Positions 1-6,339 are shown, numbered from the stretch's first letter. The stretch is 13,786 nt of DNA from Alteromonadaceae bacterium (GCA_013393545.1 JABXHG010000141.1:1-13786); one strand, 5' to 3'. Numbers and translations are program-made. The notes: generated by a model not told the origin, from the letters alone.

Positions 1-1
1 A

Positions 2-139
2 GAAGCCGACCGGATGGTGACGCCCCAGGTAATCGGCTTCGTTCCAGACTTCGGCACCGAAGGCTCAGCCGTTGCCCACCTGAAAAAACACTTCCCGGAT
101 CTGGAGATCAAGCCGGACGAGGAGGCCGCCGAGGCATGA
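2..139 (+). CDS. Unidentified early-region protein, C-terminal fragment
   Basis: The window opens inside this reading frame. The last 45 residues are visible and end at a TGA that overlaps the ATG of the next gene (ATGA). The fragment runs from EADRMVTPQV to an acidic tail rich in Glu and Ala (DEEAAEA). I do not recognise the family. In Mu-like phages this slot, just before gemA, holds small early genes of unknown or nuclease-inhibitor function. That is context only and does not identify this protein. The frame is open from the first base and coupled to gemA, so it is probably a real gene whose start lies upstream. Confidence 0.6.
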   Translation, partial: EADRMVTPQVIGFVPDFGTEGSAVAHLKKHFPDLEIKPDEEAAEA

Positions 140-702
140 CCCACGCCAACCGCAAAAAAGTCACCGCCCAGATCCACATCGCCCGCAAGCAACTGGCGCT
201 GGACGAAGACACCTACCGCCTGGCGATCGCCACCGCCACCGGCGGCAAGCGCTCCTGCGCAGACTGCACCGTGGCCGAGCTATACCAGGTGCTGCAGCAC
301 ATGAAAGACCGGGGATTCAAGGCACGGCCGCGCAAGCGTGTGGCCCAGCACCCGGGCACCCCGCACAACCTGAACCGGGAGCCCCAGCTGCAAAAAATCG
401 AAGCCCTGTTGGCCGAACTCAAGGCCCCCTGGAGCTACGCCGACGCCATCGCCAAACGCCAGTACGGGGTGGAACGCACCGCCTGGCTCAGAACCGTTGA
501 CCAGTACCGTGGCGTGATTGCTGCCCTGGACGTAGAGCTGGAGAAACGCAGCAAGCTGTCAGCGTTAGAGCAGCAGCTCTCCGAGCACGGTCTAACGCTG
601 GATGACGTGGAAACGCAGTTCCCGAACATCCGCAAGGGCTGGCGCCGCCATCGCCAAACCCTCGAACGCCTGGCCGACCACTACGCGGAGGGCCGTGCAT
701 GA
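136..702 (+). CDS. gemA: GemA-like regulatory protein (DUF1018, Mu gp16 type)
   Basis: This 188-residue protein matches the DUF1018/GemA family of transposable phages. In Mu, GemA is an early/middle protein linked to modulation of host gene expression and DNA supercoiling; its biochemistry is poorly defined. The N-terminal part (about residues 6-65) has the typical basic pattern RKKVTAQIHIARKQLALDED followed by a TYR.AIA stretch and a glycine-lysine turn. The middle has WSYADAIAKRQYGVERTAWL, a signature region of the family. The C-terminal third is helical and charged. The ATG overlaps the previous stop and is preceded by GAGGAGG at 119-125. The next two genes overlap or follow within four bases, and Mor lies two genes downstream, as in Mu. 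Family assignment is by recognition, without an alignment. Confidence 0.85.
   Translation: MTHANRKKVTAQIHIARKQLALDEDTYRLAIATATGGKRSCADCTVAELYQVLQHMKDRGFKARPRKRVAQHPGTPHNLNREPQLQKIEALLAELKAPWSYADAIAKRQYGVERTAWLRTVDQYRGVIAALDVELEKRSKLSALEQQLSEHGLTLDDVETQFPNIRKGWRRHRQTLERLADHYAEGRA
560..600 (+). repeat. 10-bp inverted repeat within gemA
   Basis: CAGCGTTAGA (560-569) and TCTAACGCTG (591-600) are perfect complements around a 21-base loop. It lies in coding sequence (LSALEQQ...LTLDD) and uses the rare codons TTA and CTA, so it is not a by-product of preferred codons. Function is unknown. Confidence 0.45.
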
Positions 703-1205
703 AGTTAGGCCGCTGCCCCATCTGCCACAGCCACATCCAGCTGGAAGCCCTGATTCAAGACGACGCCGGCAGCGAACTGCTGGGCCTGCTGGCCACCCTG
801 GGCCGCCCACTGGCCCGGCCGCTGGTGCAGTACCTGGGCCTGTTCCGCCCGGCCAAGTCTGACCTGAGCAACGCCCGCGCCCTGAAGCTCGCCCAGGAAA
901 CCCTGGAACTGGCCGACCGCGACAGCCTGGTGGCCGGCCTGCAAGACACCGTGCGCAGCCTGCACGAAAAGCGCCACCGGGGCGAAACAAAGCCCCTGCG
1001 CAACCACAACTACCTCAAGCAAGTACTGGCATCCGTGGCGCCAGACGCCCGCAAACCCGCCGCCGAGGCAGAAAACCGGCCATCCGGGTTTGTTGAGAAA
1101 CGCCAGGGCCTGGAAGAAACCCGCGAAGAGTCCCAGCGCAAGTGGGCGCGCCAGATGGAGCGGTTGGGCGTTGATACCAGTAAATTCAAGGTCAACAAGG
1201 GGTAA
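699..1205 (+). CDS. Conserved phage protein with N-terminal CxxC motif, function unknown
   Basis: This 168-residue protein lies between gemA and mor. Its start ATG overlaps the gemA stop (ATGA), with GGAGGG at 687-692 as ribosome binding site. The N terminus reads MKLGRCPICHSHIQLEAL, so Cys6, Cys9 and perhaps His10 or His12 could bind a metal; no second cysteine pair is visible, so a full zinc finger is not shown. Residues 30-75 hold a leucine-rich segment with YLGLFRPAKSDLSNARALKL, a pattern I associate with conserved hypothetical proteins of transposable phages. The C-terminal third is very charged and probably helical. Context suggests an early/middle DNA-linked role, but that is inference; I cannot name a function. 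Confidence 0.7.
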   Translation: MKLGRCPICHSHIQLEALIQDDAGSELLGLLATLGRPLARPLVQYLGLFRPAKSDLSNARALKLAQETLELADRDSLVAGLQDTVRSLHEKRHRGETKPLRNHNYLKQVLASVAPDARKPAAEAENRPSGFVEKRQGLEETREESQRKWARQMERLGVDTSKFKVNKG

Positions 1206-1208
1206 CCC

Positions 1209-1595
1209 ATGAGCGTTGAAGAGGACCTGCTGCCCGAATCCATGGCGGAACTGGTGGACATCATCGGCCTGCCAGCCGTGCTCAAGCTGATGGAAGCCCG
1301 TGGCGGTACCGAATTTTGGGTGCCGGAAAGAATCACCCACCAGCACCCCCTGGTGGACGACATTGGTACCGAAGCGGCACAAACCATGAGTGAATACATG
1401 CCCCTGGAACGAATCAAAGTACCGCGCGGCGCAGCCATCCGCCGCGAGATCCGAAACAGGGCCATCCGCCGCGAGCGCTTCGAAGGCGCAAAGCTGGCCG
1501 AGCTGGCCCTGCGTTACGGCATGACAGACCGGCAAGTGCTGAACATCCTGAACAGCGAGCCGGAAGACGATCGGCAGCAGGATATGTTTGGGTGA
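1209..1595 (+). CDS. mor: Mor-family transcription activator
   Basis: This 128-residue protein is almost the length of Mu Mor (129) and matches the Mor/C activator family. In Mu, Mor binds as a dimer just upstream of the middle promoter and recruits RNA polymerase to start the lytic cascade. The N-terminal half is the helical dimerisation part, including AELVDIIGLPAVLKLME (residues 13-29), followed by the family's glycine-strand turn GGTEFWVP (32-39). The C-terminal half is basic (RREIRNRAIRRERF, 78-91) and ends in a helix-turn-helix, AKLAELALRYGMTDRQVLNI (94-113). No separate C-type activator is seen downstream, so this one protein may serve middle and late promoters. A candidate late operator pair is listed at 2189-2213 and 10015-10039. 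Confidence 0.9.
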   Translation: MSVEEDLLPESMAELVDIIGLPAVLKLMEARGGTEFWVPERITHQHPLVDDIGTEAAQTMSEYMPLERIKVPRGAAIRREIRNRAIRRERFEGAKLAELALRYGMTDRQVLNILNSEPEDDRQQDMFG

Positions 1596-1596
1596 A

Positions 1597-1624
1597 TTTA
1601 CATTGTTTTATCGCTATTGTAGCG
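1597..1624 (+). promoter_or_regulatory. AT-rich spacer with weak promoter-like sequence before the cargo gene
   Basis: The 52-base gap after mor is much more AT-rich than its surroundings. It contains TTTACA (1597-1602), a fair match to a -35 box, and TATTGT (1615-1620), a fair -10 box, but the two are only 12 bases apart, so they do not form a normal pair. A small palindrome, CGCTA-TTG-TAGCG, lies at 1612-1624. A clear ribosome binding site, AAGGAGAAGG, starts at 1635 and fits the ATG at 1648. This could be the cargo gene's own promoter or a middle promoter. Confidence is low because no well-spaced box pair is visible. Confidence 0.35.
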
Positions 1625-1647
1625 CGTAGCAACTAAGGAGAAGGATC

Positions 1648-2115
1648 ATGGAAAGTTATCTTATATTCTGGGCATTGTGTGCCGTCGTATGTTTTGCAAT
1701 CGCTCCGATGAAAGGGCGCGACTCGTTTCCGTGGGCGTTGGGCGGGCTTTTATTCGGCCCCTTGGCGATTCTGGCAATTTTGGTCAGCCCCAAAAGTCCA
1801 GAAAAGGAAACCGCTTTAGCTATCGACAAGGGTGAATTGACTCTGTGCCCGTATTGCCGCGAGGCCGTAAAGCCTGACGCCATAAAGTGCAAGCATTGCC
1901 AATCTGCCCTCAAAGGAAATGGCATGGCTGAACTTGATGAGCGGGAAGCGCACAGCCAGCTGCAAGAGGCGATTTACGCGGGTGACGCAGAGCGAATAAA
2001 GGCAATACTGGCGTCTGGCCTGGACCTGTCAAAAAATCCGCTGGCCTTTTCCCATGTTGAATATGCAAACCTACATGGAAGCCAGGAAATCATCGATTTG
2101 GTTGAAAACCACTAA
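1648..2115 (+). CDS. Cargo membrane protein: two TM helices, zinc ribbon, ankyrin-like tail
   Basis: This 155-residue protein looks like a cargo (moron) gene. Residues 1-20 and 28-47 are hydrophobic helices, separated by a short KGRDSF loop. Residues 67-84 form a compact zinc ribbon, CPYC then CKHC, with Cys67, Cys70, Cys81 and Cys84. Residues 105-152 fit about one and a half ankyrin repeats (LQEAIYAGDAERIKAILASG, then a PLAFSHVEYANLHG-like second helix pair). Base composition and codon use (TTA, ATA, TTT) are clearly less GC-biased than in flanking genes, suggesting later acquisition. It sits where Mu encodes C, has a strong ribosome binding site and is followed by a GC hairpin. Superinfection exclusion or an anti-host role would suit such a membrane cargo protein, but nothing in the sequence proves it. 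Confidence 0.8.
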   Translation: MESYLIFWALCAVVCFAIAPMKGRDSFPWALGGLLFGPLAILAILVSPKSPEKETALAIDKGELTLCPYCREAVKPDAIKCKHCQSALKGNGMAELDEREAHSQLQEAIYAGDAERIKAILASGLDLSKNPLAFSHVEYANLHGSQEIIDLVENH

Positions 2116-2118
2116 GGC

Positions 2119-2136
2119 GGGCGGGAACCCCCGCCC
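2119..2136 (+). terminator. Strong GC hairpin after the cargo gene, then a C-rich tract
   Basis: GGGCGGG and CCCGCCC form a perfect 7-bp stem around the loop AACC, three bases after the cargo gene's stop codon. There is no U run, so it is not a classic intrinsic terminator. The next 100 bases (2126-2233) are rich in C and poor in G on the transcribed strand, which is what Rho loading sites look like. Termination of middle transcription here, just before the late promoter, would make sense. The hairpin is seen; its role is inferred. Confidence 0.5.
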
Positions 2137-2188
2137 CCTTGCCACTCCCACCCACCTGCCGTATCGTTTCCCTGCCCACCAATTAACC

Positions 2189-2213
2189 ACTACCCGAACC
2201 CTTACAGGTTCCG
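2189..2213 (+). promoter_or_regulatory. Candidate late-promoter activator site upstream of the endolysin (Plys-like)
   Basis: ACTACCCGAACC (2189-2200) is followed by a GGTTCCG arm. GAACC (2196-2200) and GGTTC (2207-2211) form a dyad with a 6-base spacer, centred at 2203.5. The same element occurs once more in the window, at 10015-10039, also with its first base 55 bp before a start codon. A -10-like TACTCT lies at 2232-2237. The site occupies the place of Mu's Plys, whose activator binds a dyad near -40. I infer that the Mor-type protein binds here. Confidence 0.6.
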
Positions 2214-2225
2214 CCACCCCGGCCC

Positions 2226-2243
2226 GCTCCCTACTCTGGGAGC
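2226..2243 (+). repeat. Perfect inverted repeat touching the endolysin start codon
   Basis: GCTCCC-TACTCT-GGGAGC forms a 6-bp stem with a 6-base loop, ending at the base before the ATG. The -10-like TACTCT is the loop. The GGGAG in the right arm is too close to the ATG (one base) to act as a normal ribosome binding site. A similar 6-6-6 dyad lies before the protease gene at 10049-10066, three bases farther from its ATG. Confidence 0.5.
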
Positions 2244-2735
2244 ATGAAAAAGACACGGCTTTCTCCCAACTTCTATCTGCACGAGTTCACCCGCTCGCAG
2301 GCGGCCGCGCGCCATGGCATTGACATCAGCGTGGCCGAAGGCGACGTTGTGTTCACCAACCTCCAGCAACTGGCCCAGACCGCGCTGCAGCCCCTGCGCG
2401 ATGCCCTGGGACCGGTGTTCATCAGCTCTGGTTACCGCCCCCAGGACCTGAACCGGGCCATCGGTGGGAGTCGCACCAGCGCCCACGTCCATGGCCTGGC
2501 GGCGGACATCTCCGTGGTGGGCTTCAGCCCGCTGGAGGTGGCCCAGTGGTTCGCCCAGAGCGACGTGCCCTTTGAGCAGGTCATCCACGAGTTCGGCCAG
2601 TGGGTGCACGTCAGCATCCCCAAGCCCGGCCAGATACCCGCATGCCAACTGCTGACAGCCGTGCGCACGCCCGGCAAAACCCGTTATGTGCGGGGCATCC
2701 TGCCCGTTGAAGACGCGCTGGCGATGGCGAGCTGA
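2244..2735 (+). CDS. Endolysin, M15-family peptidase
   Basis: This 163-residue protein is a zinc peptidase of the M15 type that would cut peptide cross-links in peptidoglycan during lysis. The N terminus LSPNFYLHEFTRS is the usual opening of the Peptidase_M15_3 family. The core has SSGYRPQDLNRAIGG (61-75), then SAHVHGLAADI (79-89), with His81 and Asp88 as likely zinc ligands, and GQWVHVSI (118-125), with His122 as the third ligand and His115 as a probable catalytic neighbour. There is no signal peptide, so export needs the holin that follows, which overlaps its stop as TGATG. No alternative in-frame start exists upstream and the family motif begins at residue 6, so ATG at 2244 is secure. No well-spaced Shine-Dalgarno sequence precedes it. 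Confidence 0.9.
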   Translation: MKKTRLSPNFYLHEFTRSQAAARHGIDISVAEGDVVFTNLQQLAQTALQPLRDALGPVFISSGYRPQDLNRAIGGSRTSAHVHGLAADISVVGFSPLEVAQWFAQSDVPFEQVIHEFGQWVHVSIPKPGQIPACQLLTAVRTPGKTRYVRGILPVEDALAMAS

Positions 2736-3226
2736 TGGACTGGGACGGCGTCAGAAACATCGTGTCCAAGTCCGCGCCCCTGCTGGGCACGGCGCTAGGC
2801 GGTCCGGCAGGTGGGGCCATTGGTGGTGCTATTGCCGCTGTGTTGGGCGTGGAAAACAGCCCGGATGCCATCGAGGCCGAGCTGCGCAAAGATCCCGCAG
2901 CATTGCTCAAGCTCAAGGGCCTGGAAGCCGATCTGGAGCGCGCCCGCATTGAAACCCGTGGCCAAGTGGTGCAAGCCGAGGCCCAGGGCGAGAGCTGGCT
3001 GCAGCGCAACTGGCGACCGCTGACCATGATCTGGTTCAGCGTGCTTATCGGCGGGTACTGGTTCGGCTACACCCCGCCCAATCTCTCCGAAGCCGCCGTT
3101 CTCTCCCTGTTTGGCCTGATGAAGCTTGGCCTGGGCGGCTACGTCATCGGGCGCAGTGCCGAGAAGATCACCCAGCATGCCACTGGCAGCGGCCTGCTGG
3201 ACAAATTCATCAAACCCAAGGGCTAG
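2735..3226 (+). CDS. Holin-like membrane protein (3TM holin family)
   Basis: This 163-residue protein resembles the '3TM holin' family first described from gene-transfer-agent release. It would form lesions in the inner membrane so the endolysin can reach the cell wall. Residues 15-37 are a glycine- and alanine-rich hydrophobic segment (GTALGGPAGGAIGGAIAAVL). Residues 45-85 form a charged helix. Residues 88-95 hold the family hallmark LQRNWRPL, followed by two hydrophobic segments (about 96-112 and 120-140). The C terminus is basic. The start ATG shares its A with the endolysin stop, indicating translational coupling. Its place right after the endolysin supports the lysis role. Some family members are annotated only as structural or hypothetical, so holin activity is inferred. 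Confidence 0.75.
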   Translation: MDWDGVRNIVSKSAPLLGTALGGPAGGAIGGAIAAVLGVENSPDAIEAELRKDPAALLKLKGLEADLERARIETRGQVVQAEAQGESWLQRNWRPLTMIWFSVLIGGYWFGYTPPNLSEAAVLSLFGLMKLGLGGYVIGRSAEKITQHATGSGLLDKFIKPKG

Positions 3227-3229
3227 GCC

Positions 3230-3454
3230 ATGGATGAAAAGCAGTTTGAGCAGGCGCAGGCCCTGACAGAACGACTGACGCAAGCGGGCATCGAGCAGAG
3301 CACGCACCGCCCCACAGAGACCCCGCTGGTGGTCGGTGGCCAGCGCCTCTGCCTGTATTGCGAGGATCCGCTCCCGGAGGCACGATTGGCCGCCAATCCC
3401 AGGGCGGTGCGCTGCGTTGAATGCCAGACAGACCACGACCGCCGGGAGGGGTAA
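3230..3454 (+). CDS. TraR/DksA-type C4 zinc-finger protein
   Basis: This 74-residue protein matches the short TraR/DksA family found on plasmids and phages. These proteins bind RNA polymerase through its secondary channel and shift promoter choice, partly mimicking DksA with ppGpp. The zinc finger is clear: CLYC (Cys41, Cys44), then LPEARLAANPRAVRCVEC (Cys62, Cys65), with the PEARL signature. The N-terminal helix reads MDEKQFEQAQALTERL. The acidic DxxDxA tip that is functional in TraR is not obvious here, so the mechanism may differ. It lies in the lysis cassette, four bases after the holin stop, and its stop overlaps the next start (TAATG). Confidence 0.85.
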   Translation: MDEKQFEQAQALTERLTQAGIEQSTHRPTETPLVVGGQRLCLYCEDPLPEARLAANPRAVRCVECQTDHDRREG

Positions 3455-3840
3455 TGGACCTCGCACAGTTCGACTACACCGCCGCCAAGCTGGTGCTGGA
3501 CATCGCACAGCTCGGCGGCCTTATAGGCTTGGGGCTCTACCAGCACATCACCAGCAAGTCCAAGGCCAACGCCGGCGCCATCAACACCGTGCGCAATGAC
3601 CTCGAAAAGTCCCAGGGCCAGCTGGAAGAGCGCATCGCCCGGGCCGAACGCCGGCAGGATGTCTTTGAAAGCCGCATGGACAGCGCCCCCACACACCAGG
3701 ACCTCTCCAAGGTGTATGACCGCCTGAACGACGTAGCCGAGGAAATGTCAAGCGTAGGCGGGCACATGCGGGCGCTTTCCCATCAATTATCCATGGTCAA
3801 TCAGTACCTGCTCAACAACAAAGGAGGCCAGGGCCAGTGA
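3454..3840 (+). CDS. DUF2730 protein (Mu gp25 type), membrane-anchored coiled coil
   Basis: I chose the ATG at 3454, which overlaps the previous TAA and has GGGAGGGG directly upstream, over an in-frame ATG at 3421 that lies inside the preceding gene. The product has 128 residues. Residues 12-31 (VLDIAQLGGLIGLGLYQHI) are a single hydrophobic helix. The rest is a long charged helix with heptad-like spacing (RNDLEKSQGQLEERIARAER and onward), so a coiled coil is likely. This matches DUF2730 in Mu-like phages, whose function is not known. The topology resembles that of an inner-membrane spanin, but no outer-membrane partner is visible, so I do not call it one. Confidence 0.75.
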   Translation: MDLAQFDYTAAKLVLDIAQLGGLIGLGLYQHITSKSKANAGAINTVRNDLEKSQGQLEERIARAERRQDVFESRMDSAPTHQDLSKVYDRLNDVAEEMSSVGGHMRALSHQLSMVNQYLLNNKGGQGQ

Positions 3841-4136
3841 GCTATCAAGACTTTCAGACCGAAGGCCGCCGCCTGGGGATTCTGCGAATCCTCGCCCGGC
3901 GCAACATGTACACCGCCAACGAATACAGCCTGAACGACGAACTGGGCGGTAACTATGGTCACCACGTCAGCAAGGATCTGCTGCACAGCGACATTGCCTG
4001 GCTGGAAGAGCAGGGCCTGGTCATCGCCCAGCAGCCCCGCGCCGGGTGGATCATCACCCTCACCAGCCGTGGCAGCGACGTAGCCGAAGGCCGGGCCAAA
4101 ACCCCCGGTGTTGCCGCACCCCTGCCGGGAGCCTGA
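3837..4136 (+). CDS. Mu gp26-type small protein with winged-helix look
   Basis: This 99-residue protein starts with GTG at 3837, overlapping the previous TGA (GTGA), with AAGGAGG at 3821-3827. It resembles the gp26-type phage protein family found between the lysis genes and the small terminase. Residues 10-70 read as helix-helix-turn-helix plus wing (RLGILRILARRNMYTANEYS, then VSKDLLHSDIAWLEEQGLV and a GWIITLTSRG hairpin), a layout typical of ArsR-like winged helices. The last 20 residues are a loose Pro/Ala-rich tail. A DNA-binding role is plausible from the fold only. The gene is four bases from the next one. Confidence 0.7.
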   Translation: MSYQDFQTEGRRLGILRILARRNMYTANEYSLNDELGGNYGHHVSKDLLHSDIAWLEEQGLVIAQQPRAGWIITLTSRGSDVAEGRAKTPGVAAPLPGA

Positions 4137-4139
4137 GCC

Positions 4140-4688
4140 ATGCCACCGCGTTCAAAGGTGTATGACCTGCCTCAGGAGCTGCGCGACGAGCTGAACGAAC
4201 GCCTGGTCTCCAACGGGTTTCAGGATTACGAAGGGCTGACCGACTGGCTGGAGGAGCGTGGTTTCAAGCTCTCCCGCTCGGCCGTACACCGTTACGGCAG
4301 CGCCCTGCAGCAGGAATTCGATGAAGCCATGGGCGCGGTGCGCAAAAGCACCGAGATGGCCAAGGCCTGGGCCGAATCCGACGAAGACACCCAGGGCGCG
4401 CTCATGGGCGCCACCTCCCAGATGGTGCAGCACCAGCTGATGCAGATCACCCTGGCCCTCAGCCGTGCCGAGCATGAGCCGGAGAAAGCCGCCAAGCACA
4501 TGGCCACCGTCAGCCACGCCATGGCGGATCTGGGCCGGATGACCATCAACCAGAAAAAGTGGGCCCGGGAAGTTCGCCAACAAGTGGCCCGGGAGGCCGC
4601 CGATAAAGCGGCAGAAGTCGCCAAGCGCGGCGGTCTGTCCGCCGATGTGGTTAACGACCTGCGCCGTGAATTGCTGGGGATTGCCTGA
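4140..4688 (+). CDS. Small terminase subunit candidate (DUF3486, Mu gp27 type)
   Basis: This 182-residue protein matches DUF3486, the Mu gp27 family that sits directly before the large terminase and is considered the small, DNA-recognising packaging subunit. The N-terminal 55 residues look like a DNA-binding domain: SKVYDLPQELRDELNERLVS, then GLTDWLEERGFKLSRSAVHR, where the last helix has the family's SRSAVHRYG recognition-helix pattern. The remaining residues are long amphipathic helices suited to oligomerisation, ending with a basic, alanine-rich segment. Its stop TGA at 4686-4688 shares a base with the ATG of a 33-codon ORF that bridges to the terminase gene. The family match is confident; the packaging role follows from position and Mu work. 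Confidence 0.85.
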   Translation: MPPRSKVYDLPQELRDELNERLVSNGFQDYEGLTDWLEERGFKLSRSAVHRYGSALQQEFDEAMGAVRKSTEMAKAWAESDEDTQGALMGATSQMVQHQLMQITLALSRAEHEPEKAAKHMATVSHAMADLGRMTINQKKWAREVRQQVAREAADKAAEVAKRGGLSADVVNDLRRELLGIA

Positions 4689-4789
4689 TGGAAGAACTCA
4701 CCATCGCTCAGGCCATTTTTAAAGCTGGCGACTCCTTGAGCTACGCCATCGTCATTGCCGCATTCGTTAGAGGGTTTCTGAACAAGTGA
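4688..4789 (+). CDS. 33-residue hydrophobic micro-ORF between terminase subunits
   Basis: A 33-codon frame exactly fills the gap between the small and large terminase genes. Its ATG overlaps the previous stop as TGATG, and its TGA overlaps the GTG start of the large terminase as GTGA. The peptide starts MEELTIAQAIFKAGDSL and continues with a hydrophobic stretch (SYAIVIAAFV), then RGFLNK. That looks like a short amphipathic or single-pass membrane peptide. Double stop/start overlap matches the pattern of the operon's known genes, which argues it is translated, at least to carry ribosomes to the terminase start. I know of no family for it. Confidence 0.55.
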   Translation: MEELTIAQAIFKAGDSLSYAIVIAAFVRGFLNK

Positions 4790-4810
4790 CTACCAACCCG
4801 CTTTCTAACG
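4765..4810 (+). repeat. 7-bp inverted repeat over the large-terminase start
   Basis: CGTTAGA (4765-4771) and TCTAACG (4804-4810) are complementary across 32 bases that include the GTG start at 4786. In the mRNA this could place the start in a loop. It uses the same core as the repeat in gemA. Confidence 0.4.
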
Positions 4811-6339
4811 CCCCCACCGCCACCGCCGACGCCCCGCCACCGGTGTTGCTGCCATATCAGCAGCAGTGGATCGCCGACGACAGCCAGCTGAAGGTCAGCG
4901 AGAAGAGCCGGCGAACCGGTCTTACCTGGGCGGAAGCCGCCGATAATGTGCTGATCGCTGCCGCCGCCAAGAACGCCGGCGGCCAGAACGTGTACTACAT
5001 CGGCTACAACCAGGACATGGCCATCGAATACGTGGAGGCCTGCGCCCTGTGGGCCCGCGTGTTCAACCACGCGGCCAGCGCCGTGGAAGAGGGCCTGTGG
5101 GAAGACGACAGCGACGACAAACACATCAAAACCTTCACCATCAAATTCCCGGACAGTGGCCACCGAATTGTGGCGCTGTCCAGCCGGCCCGCAAACCTTC
5201 GGGGTAAACAGGGCGTGGTGGTGATCGACGAGGCGGCATTCCATGACAAGCTCGGCGAACTATTGAAGGCTGCACTGGCCCTGCTGATCTGGGGCGGCAA
5301 GGTGCGCGTCATCAGCACCCACAACGGCGACAAAAACCCGTTCAACCTGCTGATCAACGACCTCAGGGCGGGCCGCCGCAAAGGCTCCGTTCAGCGAATC
5401 AGCTTCAAAGAAGCGGTTGACCAGGGCCTCTATGAGCGCGTGTGTATGCGCCTGGGCAAGGAATGGACCAAAGCCGGTCAGGACGCGTGGGTACAAGAGG
5501 TCTACGACTTCTACGGTGATGCAGCCGACGAAGAGCTGGACGTCATCCCCGCCGAAGGCTCCGGCAACTGGCTGCCACGGGCCCTGGTCGAAGACCGCAC
5601 CCGAAAAGACATCCCCGTACTGCGCCTGAAGCTGGAAGACGCCTTCAAACAGTGGCCCGCCGCCATGCGTGAGGCGGAAATCCGGGATTGGTGCGAGCAG
5701 AACCTAAAACCACTGCTGATGAACCTGCCACCCGACCTCTGGCTGGCGTTCGGCGAAGACTTCGCCCGGCGGATGGACTTAACCGTGATTGTGCCCTTGC
5801 TGATAGGCCAGGACCTGGTACGCCGCACCCCCTTTGTGGTGGAGCTGGCCAACGTCCCCTTTGAGCAGCAGCGCCAGATTCTGCACTACATCCTGGACAG
5901 GGTGCCACGCCTGCAAGGCGGCGCCATGGACGCCACCGGCAACGGCGCCTATCTGGCGGAAGTCACCGCCCAGGCCTACGGCGGCCACCGGGTGGAAGAA
6001 ATCATGCTGTCCGAAACCTGGTACCGGGAGAACATGCCACCCCTGAAGGCCGCCTTTGAAGACGGCACCCTGGAAATCCCGGCCGACAGCTTCCTGGTGG
6101 ATGACATGCGAGCCGTGCAGACCATCAACGGCATCGCCAAAGTGCCAAACAACACGCGAAAAGATGGCCGGCACGGTGATTTCGCCATTGCCCTGGCACT
6201 GGCCTGGTACGCCAGCCGCATAGACCCCGCCCCCATCGAATACACCCCCGCCCCCAGCGCGAAGAGCCGCTGGGACGCATCACCAGACAGCTGGGCAGAT
6301 GACGACGACCTGCTCATACAGGAGACTGGCGCATGGTAG
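4786..6339 (+). CDS. Large terminase subunit (Mu gp28 type)
   Basis: This 517-residue protein is the DNA-packaging motor: an N-terminal ATPase and a C-terminal RNase H-like nuclease that cuts DNA at headful. The Walker A-like loop is SRRTGLTW (41-48), a variant lacking the classic GKT as is usual in these terminases. Walker B is VVVIDEAAF (144-152), with Asp148 and Glu149. The coupling motif is ISTHNG (176-181). In the nuclease domain, Asp325 (GEDFARRMD), Asp382 (GAMDATGNG) and Asp465 (RHGDFAIAL) are the expected metal-binding acids. It begins with GTG, overlapping the micro-ORF stop, and ends overlapping the portal start by seven bases. The C-terminal 40 residues are Pro/Asp-rich and probably flexible. 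Confidence 0.93.
   Translation: MTTNPLSNAPTATADAPPPVLLPYQQQWIADDSQLKVSEKSRRTGLTWAEAADNVLIAAAAKNAGGQNVYYIGYNQDMAIEYVEACALWARVFNHAASAVEEGLWEDDSDDKHIKTFTIKFPDSGHRIVALSSRPANLRGKQGVVVIDEAAFHDKLGELLKAALALLIWGGKVRVISTHNGDKNPFNLLINDLRAGRRKGSVQRISFKEAVDQGLYERVCMRLGKEWTKAGQDAWVQEVYDFYGDAADEELDVIPAEGSGNWLPRALVEDRTRKDIPVLRLKLEDAFKQWPAAMREAEIRDWCEQNLKPLLMNLPPDLWLAFGEDFARRMDLTVIVPLLIGQDLVRRTPFVVELANVPFEQQRQILHYILDRVPRLQGGAMDATGNGAYLAEVTAQAYGGHRVEEIMLSETWYRENMPPLKAAFEDGTLEIPADSFLVDDMRAVQTINGIAKVPNNTRKDGRHGDFAIALALAWYASRIDPAPIEYTPAPSAKSRWDASPDSWADDDDLLIQETGAW

Noticed and set aside
705..1535. Long minus-strand open frame of 276 codons opposite the zinc-motif protein and mor
   Set aside because: It overlaps two well-supported + strand genes, its composition (Gly/Ala/Gln/His-rich) is typical of antisense frames in GC-rich DNA, and it has no recognisable domain.
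1597..1647. Third copy of the late-promoter element upstream of the cargo gene
   Set aside because: No CCCGAACC or GTTCCG arm occurs there; only an unrelated short palindrome is present.
3454..3840. Inner-membrane spanin role for the DUF2730 protein
   Set aside because: The single helix plus coiled coil would fit, but no overlapping or adjacent lipoprotein frame with a lipobox was found.
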